From NCBI GenBank assembly GCA_025054655.1, contig JANWZL010000133.1, positions 1-57,059 of the forward strand: a stretch of 57,059 nt of DNA. Reading direction: 5' to 3'. The notes beneath the pieces are model-generated. The model had not been told where the DNA came from, did not search any database, and worked only from the letters and a program-made list of their open reading frames with translations. Below, piece after piece: positions 12,098 through 18,469 of the stretch; position 1 is the stretch's first letter; the number at the start of each line of letters is the position of its first letter. The stretch is from Thiobacillaceae bacterium. GTDB taxonomy: Bacteria > Pseudomonadota > Gammaproteobacteria > Burkholderiales > Thiobacillaceae. The position numbers and the translations under genes are program-made.

Positions 12098-14224
12098 TCA
12101 CGCCGCGGCGCGTTGCGGCAACGGGCAGAGCAGGTCGTCCTGTGCCTCCTCGCCTAGGCGCTCGTAGATCGCCGCCAGGGCCTGGTCCTCGGTGGCGAAC
12201 ACGTTGTGTTCGCCGATCAGCTCCATGAGCCCCGTCTTGCGCATGACATCGAGCACCTGTTTCTTTAGCCCCGAGAAGACCAGCTCCACCCCGGCCGCGC
12301 GCAGCCGCTCGACCAGATGGTGCACCACCTCTTCGCCCGAGGCGTCGAGCTGGTTGATGCCGTCCCCGACGATGAGCACGTACTTGGCCTGTGGGTGCGA
12401 GGCCAGGGCCTCCAGCACGGCATCCTCGAAGTAGGAGACGTTGGCGAAATACAGCGAGCCGTCGAAGCGCATGGCCATGACGTGCCGGCTGGTGGCCAGT
12501 TGGGGGTGGACCTTGATGTCGCGCAACGTGCCGTCGGAGTAACGGCCGAGCAGGGCCACACGCGGGGTCATGGTGCGCAGCAGGAACAGCACGATGGCCA
12601 GGCCCGCCCCGATCATGATGCCCATGTCGAGGTGGGGCGCGAAGGCCAGGGTGGCGACAAAGGTGACCACGGCGGCGGCGCCGTCGTGCTTGTGCGTCTG
12701 CCAGGCGTGTTTCATGCCCTCGATGTTGACCAGCCCCGCCACCGCCATGATGATGATGGCCGCCAGCACCGCCTGCGGCAGGTGATAGAGCAGGGGGGTG
12801 AGCAGCAGCAGGGTGAGCAGCACGATGAGCGCCGTGAACACCGAGGACATGCCGGTGACCGCGCCGGCGTTCAGATTCACCGCCGAGCGCGAGAACGAGC
12901 CCGACACCGGGAAGGATTGCGACAGGCTGCCGACGAGGTTGGCCAGGCCCTGACCGATCAACTCCTGGTTGGGGTCGAGCCGCTGACGGGTCTTGGCGGC
13001 CATGGCCTTGGCGATGGAGATCGCCTCCATGAAGGCGACCAGGGCGATGACCAGGGCGGTGGACAGCAGCGCGCGCACCTTGTCCAGATCGAGCTGGGGC
13101 AGGCTGAAGCTGGGCAGGCCTTCGGGAATCTTGCCCACCACCTCGCCGCCGCCGACCAGTTTGAACTTGCCGCCGCTGACCTTGCGGATGCGATAGTGGG
13201 TGTCGTCGATCTTCAGCCCTTGAGGTACCCGGCCCTCGGGATAGATCCCCGCGGTATTGCCCGCTTCATCCACCGCGCGCACCACGGGGATGTGGCGCAG
13301 CCGGGCCTTGATCTCGTTGAGCTGCTCCTCGGCCTGTTTCGCCGCCAGCCGCGCCAAGCCCACATCGGCCTCCATGCGCAGCAGCTGCGCCTGGTCCGCA
13401 TCGGCCTTGTGTGCGGCCTCTAGCGCCTCTTGTTTGGCCGCCGCCGCCTTGTTGAGTTCGTCCAGGCGGCGCACGCCGGCGTCCACCGCCTGCACCAGGG
13501 CGTACAATTCTGGGTCCTTGACGTCCTTGAGCTTGCCGTCGACGTTCTTCTCGAAGCCGATCGCCCACGAGACCACGGTGGTGATCACCACGGCGATCAG
13601 CACGCCGGGCCACTTGGGCCGATATTTCTTCACCGCCCACATGATGGCGATGGCGGCAAGCCCCATGAGCAGGGTGGGGAGGTGGGTGTCGCCCAGTTGC
13701 TTGACCACCCCCCACATGTCCACCAGGAAGTGGTCGCTGCGGCCCATGGGCACGCCGAACAGCTTGCTCACCTGCGACAGGGCGATGATGATGGCGGCGG
13801 CGTTGGTGAAGCCGACGATGACCGGGTGCGAGAGGAAGTTCACCACCACGCCCAGCTTGAACACCCCGAGGGTGAACTGAATGACCCCGACCAAGAAGGC
13901 GAGCAGAATGGCCAGGGCGATGAAGTCGGGCGAACCCGGCGCGGCGAACACCGACAGCGACGAGGCGGTCAGCAGCGCCACCACCGCCACCGGTCCGGTG
14001 CCGAGCTGATTGGACGAACCCCACATGGCCGCCACTGCCACCGGCAGGAAGGCGGCATACAAACCGTAGTAGGCGGGCATGCCGGCCAGCTGCGCATAGG
14101 CCATGGACTGCGGGATCAACACCAAGGCCACGGTGAGCCCGGCGATGAAGTCGAGTTTGAGGGTTTCGGCCTTGAGTGGAAACCAGCGCAGGAAAGGCAG
14201 CAGGCGCAACAGAGCGGGGTTCAT
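12098..14224 (-). CDS. SulP-family anion transporter with coiled-coil insert and STAS domain
   Basis: 708 residues, about 100-150 longer than an ordinary bacterial SulP. The N-terminal transport core is typical: DFIAGLTVALVLIPQSMAYAQLAG, then YGLYAAFLP and SNQLGTGPVAVVALL. After residue ~224 there is an insert of about 135 residues rich in Ala, Lys, Glu and Leu (a predicted coiled coil at about residues 240-308). The core resumes at GEVVGKIPEGLPSFSLP (about 355-370). A C-terminal STAS domain occupies about residues 575-695. SulP proteins carry sulfate, bicarbonate or dicarboxylates; the substrate cannot be assigned here. The start ATGAACCC at 14224 is chosen because the conserved N-terminus begins there. 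It is divergent from the CBS gene, with the sodium channel gene downstream. Confidence 0.94.
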   Translation of the reverse strand: MNPALLRLLPFLRWFPLKAETLKLDFIAGLTVALVLIPQSMAYAQLAGMPAYYGLYAAFLPVAVAAMWGSSNQLGTGPVAVVALLTASSLSVFAAPGSPDFIALAILLAFLVGVIQFTLGVFKLGVVVNFLSHPVIVGFTNAAAIIIALSQVSKLFGVPMGRSDHFLVDMWGVVKQLGDTHLPTLLMGLAAIAIMWAVKKYRPKWPGVLIAVVITTVVSWAIGFEKNVDGKLKDVKDPELYALVQAVDAGVRRLDELNKAAAAKQEALEAAHKADADQAQLLRMEADVGLARLAAKQAEEQLNEIKARLRHIPVVRAVDEAGNTAGIYPEGRVPQGLKIDDTHYRIRKVSGGKFKLVGGGEVVGKIPEGLPSFSLPQLDLDKVRALLSTALVIALVAFMEAISIAKAMAAKTRQRLDPNQELIGQGLANLVGSLSQSFPVSGSFSRSAVNLNAGAVTGMSSVFTALIVLLTLLLLTPLLYHLPQAVLAAIIIMAVAGLVNIEGMKHAWQTHKHDGAAAVVTFVATLAFAPHLDMGIMIGAGLAIVLFLLRTMTPRVALLGRYSDGTLRDIKVHPQLATSRHVMAMRFDGSLYFANVSYFEDAVLEALASHPQAKYVLIVGDGINQLDASGEEVVHHLVERLRAAGVELVFSGLKKQVLDVMRKTGLMELIGEHNVFATEDQALAAIYERLGEEAQDDLLCPLPQRAAA

Positions 14225-14263
14225 GGGGAATACAGTGGAGGTGGTCACGACAGGCTGAACCTC

Positions 14264-14274
14264 CAAGTATACCA
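14264..14274 (-). promoter_or_regulatory. Extended -10 promoter candidate for SulP
   Basis: On the minus strand the sequence reads TGG-TATACT (the -10 is the complement of 14266-14271), about 40 bases ahead of the SulP start. The upstream TG is typical of extended -10 promoters, and no good -35 is seen. Confidence 0.4.
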
Positions 14275-14309
14275 CGCTCTGCGCGGGCATCAGCCGGTCG
14301 GTGTGGGCG

Positions 14310-14338
14310 TTGCGTGGCAGGGCCGAGGTTTGTATAGT
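14310..14338 (+). promoter_or_regulatory. Sigma-70 promoter candidate for the CBS-DASS-Usp operon
   Basis: TTGCGT (14310-14315), a 17-base spacer and TATAGT (14333-14338) lie about 40 bases before the CBS start. A transcript would begin near 14345. A GAGGAG ribosome site lies at about 14366-14371. Confidence 0.5.
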
Positions 14339-14377
14339 GCCAATCGTATCTGCAAGTCTGCTTTCGAGGAGCCCGGT

Positions 14378-14896
14378 ATGGCGCTCGACCGCTTGGTGCG
14401 TGAGATTTGCGTGCCTCTGGCGGAGTACCCGCACATCGGCATCGATGCCACGCTGCGCGATGCGATCGCGGCCCTGCACGCCGGCCTGGAGCGCGGGCGG
14501 CGCTACCGCCATGTGCTGGTGCTCAGCGCGACGCACGAGTTGGTGGGCGTGCTCGGCATGCGCGACATCCTGCACGGGTTGTTGCCCGATTATCTGCGCA
14601 GCGGCGAGCTGGGACACCACGCCGAGGGCTCCCTGCCGGACTTCCCCGCGCTCACCCTGATCTGGGCCGAGACCAGCCGGCTGCAGTGCAAAGAGGCCGC
14701 CACACGGCCGGTGTGTGACTTCATGCGGCCGGTACCCGCCCGTGTGGGGTTGGACGACCCGCTCACCAAGGCGGCCTATCTGATGATCTTACACGACATC
14801 AGCATGCTGCCGGTCACCGATGGCGTGCATCTGGCAGGGGTGGTGCGCATGATCGACGTGTTCCACGAGGCGGCGCGGGCGGTGCTCGATGACTGA
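14378..14896 (+). CDS. CBS-domain pair protein
   Basis: 172 residues made of two CBS motifs and little else. The first (about 8-70) includes DATLRDAIAAL and LVGVLGMRDI; the second (about 112-172) includes DDPLTKAAYLMILHDISMLPV and LAGVVRMIDVF. CBS pairs bind adenosine nucleotides or AdoMet and tune partner proteins. The gene overlaps the following transporter by 8 bases (ATGACTGA) and faces SulP across a 153-bp divergent promoter region, so a role as ligand-sensing regulator of one of these transporters is inferred from context. GAGGAG precedes the ATG by 6-7 bases. Confidence 0.9.
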   Translation: MALDRLVREICVPLAEYPHIGIDATLRDAIAALHAGLERGRRYRHVLVLSATHELVGVLGMRDILHGLLPDYLRSGELGHHAEGSLPDFPALTLIWAETSRLQCKEAATRPVCDFMRPVPARVGLDDPLTKAAYLMILHDISMLPVTDGVHLAGVVRMIDVFHEAARAVLDD

Positions 14897-16388
14897 ACCG
14901 GCCTCCAGTACCCAAGAGGTCTCGCTGCAGCCGGTCAGGCTGCCCATCGAGGCGCGCAAGACGGTCATCCTCCTGTTGGGCTTTGCCGTCTTCCTGGCGG
15001 TCTATCTCTCGCCCCCCTGGCCGGTGGCGGTGGATCCCGCCGGCAAGGCGTTCGTGCTCTCGCGCGAGGGCAAGGCGGCCATCGGGCTGTTCCTCATGGC
15101 CGGCATCTGGTGGGTGTTCGAGGTCATCCCCATCGGGGTCACCGCCATCGCCATCGGCGTGTTCCAGGTGTTGTTCTTCATCCGTCCGGCCAAGGAGGCC
15201 TTCCGCGACTTCATGGACCCCTCGGTGATGTTCATCTTCGGCTCCATGGTCATCGGGCTCGCCTTCACCAAATCGGGGCTGACCAAGCGCATCGCCTACA
15301 AGATGCTCGCCGTGGTGGGTGAACACAGCGAGCGCATACTGCTCGGGGCCATGGTGGTGACGGCGGCGCTCGCCCACTTGATGGCGCACACCGCCGCCGC
15401 CGCCACCGTGTTCCCCATCCTGCTCGCCATCTACGCCTTGTACGGCGAGGGGGACAAACCCACCCGCTTCGGCAAGGCGTTGTTCATCGGCATGGCCTAT
15501 GCCGCCGGGGCTGGCAGCATCATCACCTTCCTCGGCTCCGCCCGCAGCCCGGCCGCCGCGGGCATGTACAAGGAGTTCACCGGCGAGGAGATCGCCTTTT
15601 TCGATTTGCCCCTGTACATGGGGGTGATCGGCTGGGGCATGGTGCTGCTGACCTGGCTTTATCTCAAGACCGTGCTCAGACCCGAGAAGACGGTCATTCC
15701 GGGCCTCAGGGACAAGGTCGCACGGCTGTCCGCCGCCCTAGGACCCATGACCGCCCAGGAGAAGCTCGTCATCGCCTGCGTACTGATCGTCGTCGGGCTC
15801 ATGTCGGCCCAGGCCTTCGTCCCCGCCCTCAAGGGCATAGACCGCGCCGCCCTGATCCTCACCTCCACCCTGCTATTCTTCATCCTCGGTGTGCTCAAGG
15901 TCGAGGACCTGGAGCAGATCCCCTGGAACATCATCCTGCTGTTCTCTGGCGCGATGTCCATCGGCTTTTGTCTGTGGAAGACCGGGGCAGCCGAGTGGAT
16001 GGCGGTGCAATGGCTGGGGCTACTGCAGGATGCGCACTGGTGGGTGTTCATCATGGGCATCGCCACCTTCGTGCTGGTCATGACCAACTTCATCATGAAC
16101 GTGGCCGCCATCGCCATCACCCTGCCGGTGTCGCTGGTGATCGCCAAGTATCTGGGGGTGGCCCCGGAGGCCATCCTCTACACCTCGTTGGTCACCGCCG
16201 GCATGCCTTTCATGCTGCTGATCGGTGCGGCCCCCAACGCCATCGCCTACGACTCGAAACAGTTCACCACCGGCGAGTTCTTCAAGCACGGCCTTGCCAT
16301 GAGCGCCATACTCCTCATCGTGTTGGGTCTTGCCCTGCTCACCCTGTGGCCCTGGTTGGGCATGCCCATCCTCATCGGTCGGACCTGA
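14889..16388 (+). CDS. DASS/SLC13-family sodium:anion symporter
   Basis: 499 residues with about 12 hydrophobic segments. It has the family hallmarks IWWVFEVIPIGVTAIAIGVF, the repeat DPSVMFIFGSMVIGLAFTKSGL, and near the C-terminus VLVMTNFIMNVAAIAITLPV followed by AGMPFMLLIGAAPNAIAYDS. Members couple sodium entry to uptake of dicarboxylates, citrate, sulfate or related anions; the substrate is not deducible. The gene is translationally coupled to the CBS protein (8-base overlap) and followed after 4 bases by a universal stress protein. It faces a SulP gene, so the region handles anions on both strands. Confidence 0.9.
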   Translation: MTEPASSTQEVSLQPVRLPIEARKTVILLLGFAVFLAVYLSPPWPVAVDPAGKAFVLSREGKAAIGLFLMAGIWWVFEVIPIGVTAIAIGVFQVLFFIRPAKEAFRDFMDPSVMFIFGSMVIGLAFTKSGLTKRIAYKMLAVVGEHSERILLGAMVVTAALAHLMAHTAAAATVFPILLAIYALYGEGDKPTRFGKALFIGMAYAAGAGSIITFLGSARSPAAAGMYKEFTGEEIAFFDLPLYMGVIGWGMVLLTWLYLKTVLRPEKTVIPGLRDKVARLSAALGPMTAQEKLVIACVLIVVGLMSAQAFVPALKGIDRAALILTSTLLFFILGVLKVEDLEQIPWNIILLFSGAMSIGFCLWKTGAAEWMAVQWLGLLQDAHWWVFIMGIATFVLVMTNFIMNVAAIAITLPVSLVIAKYLGVAPEAILYTSLVTAGMPFMLLIGAAPNAIAYDSKQFTTGEFFKHGLAMSAILLIVLGLALLTLWPWLGMPILIGRT

Positions 16389-16392
16389 GCCG

Positions 16393-16821
16393 ATGGCCTA
16401 CCGCATCCTGCTTCCCGTCGACGGCTCCGAGGGCTCGCTGCGGGCCGCCCGGCACGTGGCGGCGATGGCCCGCCTGATACCCGGACTCGAGGTGCACGTG
16501 CTGAGCGTGCAGGCGCCGGGCGACGACTGGATGGTGCGGCGGCTCATCACCCCGGAGGAGTTGGCCGAATTGGAGCAGGAGTGGAGCAAGGCGGCGATGG
16601 ACCCGGCCTGTGACATCCTCAAGGACGCTGGCATCGAGCCGCACTGTCATCTCGCCCAGGGCGAGGTCGCGGCGAGCATCGTGCGGCTGGCGCAGGAACT
16701 CGGCTGTGACCAGATCGTCATGGGCACACGCGGCCAATCCACCCTGGCCGGGCTGCTGATGGGTTCGGTGGCGACCAAGGTGCTGCATCTTTCCCCCATC
16801 CCCGTCACCCTGGTCAAATAG
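16393..16821 (+). CDS. Universal stress protein (UspA family)
   Basis: 142 residues, one Usp domain. It starts with the YRILLPVDGSEGSLRAARH strand-helix unit and ends with the ATP-binding loop MGTRGQSTLAG-(x)-GSVATKVLH, a G-2x-G-9x-G(S/T) pattern that marks the nucleotide-binding subgroup. It lies between two transporter genes, 4 bases after the DASS gene and one base before the GTG of the next gene. Usp proteins in transporter operons are often thought to regulate the transporter by ATP binding, which is inference here. Confidence 0.9.
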   Translation: MAYRILLPVDGSEGSLRAARHVAAMARLIPGLEVHVLSVQAPGDDWMVRRLITPEELAELEQEWSKAAMDPACDILKDAGIEPHCHLAQGEVAASIVRLAQELGCDQIVMGTRGQSTLAGLLMGSVATKVLHLSPIPVTLVK

Positions 16822-16822
16822 C

Positions 16823-18160
16823 GTGCGCTTGCCCGTCGCCGCGCTGGTCCTGCTCTGCTCCCCGGCGTGGGCCTACGGTGCGCAGCCCACGCTGCTCGGC
16901 ATCCCGCTCGAGTTCTTCCTGTTCGCCGCCACCCTGCTGGGGGTGGCGTTGTGGCATCGGCGCACCCTGCCGGTGGCGCTCGCGGGGCTGGCCGTGATCT
17001 CGCTCTACAAGATCGTCGTGACCGGCTTCCGCGAAGGCGTGGGATTGCACGGCTGGCTCCTCCATTTGCGGCACGAATGGGTGGGGCTGAGCAACCTGCT
17101 TGCGCTGCTGTTGGGTTTTGCCGTGCTGGCGCGCCACTTCGAGGCGAGCCACCTGCCGCAGGCCCTGCCGCGCATCCTGCCGTCCGGCTGGCGCGGTGGC
17201 TTTGCCTTGCTCGCGCTGGTGTTCGTGATCTCCGCCTTCCTCGACAACATCGCCGCCGCCCTGATCGGCGGTACGGTGGCCGCCCACGTCTATCGACGGC
17301 GCGTGCACGTGGGTTACCTGGCCGCCATCGTCGCCGCTTCCAACGCCGGCGGCTCGGGCAGCGTGGTGGGCGATACCACCACCACCATGATGTGGATCGA
17401 TGGCGTCGCGCCGCTGCAGGTGGTGCACGCCTATGTGGCCGCACTGGCTGCCCTGCTCGTATTCGGGCTCATCGCCGCTCGCCAGCAGCATGCGTATCAG
17501 CCCATCGTGCGCACGGTCCATGCGCCGCCACGCGTGGACTGGAGCCGCATCGCCATCGTCGTCTGGATACTGGCCGCGGCCGTGGCTACCAACATCACCG
17601 TCAACAGCCGCCTGCCGCAGTACGCGCAAGCCTTCCCCTTCCTGGGCGCGGCGGTGTGGCTGGCCATCCTGACCGCCGCTCCCTTGCGCCGGCCCGAGTG
17701 GCGGCTGCTGCCCGAGGCGGCCAAGGGCAGCGTCTTTTTGCTTTCGCTGGTGCTGAGTGCCTCCATGATGCCGGTGGAGCACCTGCCGCCGCCATCCTGG
17801 GCGAGCGCCCTGGGCCTGGGCTTCGTCTCCGCCGTGTTCGACAACATCCCGCTGACCGCCCTGGCGCTCGCCCAGGGTGGCTACGACTGGGGGGTGCTCG
17901 CCTTCAGCGTGGGCTACGGCGGCTCCATGATCTGGTTTGGCTCCTCCGCCGGCGTGGCCCTGGCCAATCTGTTCCCCGAGGCCCGCTCGGTCGGGGCCTG
18001 GCTTAAGGCCGGCTGGCACGTGGCGCTCGGCTACCTGGTCGGTTTCTTCGTCATGTTGGGTCTGGTCGGCTGGCATCCCCACGCCCCGCACAAGGTGGAA
18101 GGGGCGACGGCAACGGCGACAGTGGTTGCGCACACGCCACGGCCTTGCGGCCTGGGGTAA
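16823..18160 (+). CDS. ArsB/NhaD ion-transporter superfamily membrane protein
   Basis: 445 residues with about 11 membrane segments, starting with GTG one base after the usp stop. Two inverted half-repeats carry SAFLDNIAAALIGG (about residues 137-150) and SAVFDNIPLTALAL (about 335-348). These paired DN motifs typify the ion-transporter superfamily that includes NhaD sodium/proton antiporters and ArsB. ASNAGGSGSVVGDTTTTMMW (about 173-192) matches the NhaD-like GGxxSxxGD-T-T pattern. No ArsR or ArsA gene is near, so an NhaD-like sodium or organic-anion role is more likely than arsenite efflux. It is the last gene of the CBS-DASS-Usp operon. Confidence 0.8.
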   Translation: MRLPVAALVLLCSPAWAYGAQPTLLGIPLEFFLFAATLLGVALWHRRTLPVALAGLAVISLYKIVVTGFREGVGLHGWLLHLRHEWVGLSNLLALLLGFAVLARHFEASHLPQALPRILPSGWRGGFALLALVFVISAFLDNIAAALIGGTVAAHVYRRRVHVGYLAAIVAASNAGGSGSVVGDTTTTMMWIDGVAPLQVVHAYVAALAALLVFGLIAARQQHAYQPIVRTVHAPPRVDWSRIAIVVWILAAAVATNITVNSRLPQYAQAFPFLGAAVWLAILTAAPLRRPEWRLLPEAAKGSVFLLSLVLSASMMPVEHLPPPSWASALGLGFVSAVFDNIPLTALALAQGGYDWGVLAFSVGYGGSMIWFGSSAGVALANLFPEARSVGAWLKAGWHVALGYLVGFFVMLGLVGWHPHAPHKVEGATATATVVAHTPRPCGLG

Positions 18161-18168
18161 AAATTTTC

Positions 18169-18197
18169 TTGACACGCATGAAGGTCTTTCATATATT
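18169..18197 (+). promoter_or_regulatory. Strong sigma-70 promoter
   Basis: A perfect TTGACA (18169-18174), a 17-base spacer and TATATT (18192-18197), preceded by an A/T tract (AAAAATTTT). This is the best vegetative promoter in the window. Predicted start is near 18204, more than 260 bases before the next convincing coding start. Confidence 0.75.
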
Positions 18198-18203
18198 GAA
18201 ATC

Positions 18204-18414
18204 CGAAATGTGCATATTCGCTTGCCAAGCGGTCGCACGCAGTGGTCAAACGGGCACGCAGCGGTCAAACGGTTATGTGCGTTTCATGTCGTCGTACCCC
18301 CTGTCGGGCGCTTGAGCCATCTGGCGAACGATAGGGGTGTTGGTCGCAGGGCGTATGTGCGACTGACATCCTCCTCCTCTCTTTTGCCCCGGCCTCTGCC
18401 GGGGCTTTGTTTTT
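18204..18414 (+). ncRNA. Candidate structured small RNA or 5' leader, about 210 nt
   Basis: This region is bounded by a near-consensus promoter and an intrinsic terminator. GCATATTCGC (18212-18221) can pair with GCGTATGTGC (18351-18360) with one mismatch, closing the whole element. Inside, ACCCC (18296-18300) pairs with GGGGT (18334-18338). A 19-nt unit is tandemly repeated at 18235-18272. Just before the terminator is an unpaired C/U run, CCTCCTCCTCT (18370-18380), complementary to Shine-Dalgarno sequences. A 35-codon frame from ATG 18208 to TGA 18315 exists but would be essentially leaderless, with no ribosome site. It does not match 6S, tmRNA, RNase P or SRP RNA as I know them. It could instead be an attenuated leader of the nuclease gene at 18470. 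Confidence 0.5.
18386..18414 (+). terminator. Intrinsic terminator
   Basis: GCCCCGGC-CTCT-GCCGGGGC (stem 18386-18393/18398-18405) followed by TTTGTTTTT. This is an 8-bp all-GC stem with a 4-nt loop and U-tract, 55 bases upstream of the nuclease start. Confidence 0.88.
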
Positions 18415-18469
18415 CCGTCGCTCGTAGCGCTAGCTGCGCCGTGGCACCCCGCTGCGGCACAATGCGCGC

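Noticed and set aside
12317-13423. Plus-strand frames opposite SulP
   Set aside because: The plus-strand products are charged, repetitive shadows; the minus strand carries the SulP and STAS domains.
16814-18268. 484-codon minus-strand frame opposite the ArsB/NhaD-like gene
   Set aside because: The product is His/Gly/Gln-rich shadow sequence; the plus-strand frame has membrane segments and family motifs.
18208-18315. 35-codon frame inside the candidate RNA
   Set aside because: The predicted transcript begins about four bases upstream, there is no ribosome site, and the peptide has no recognisable features; kept only as a possibility.
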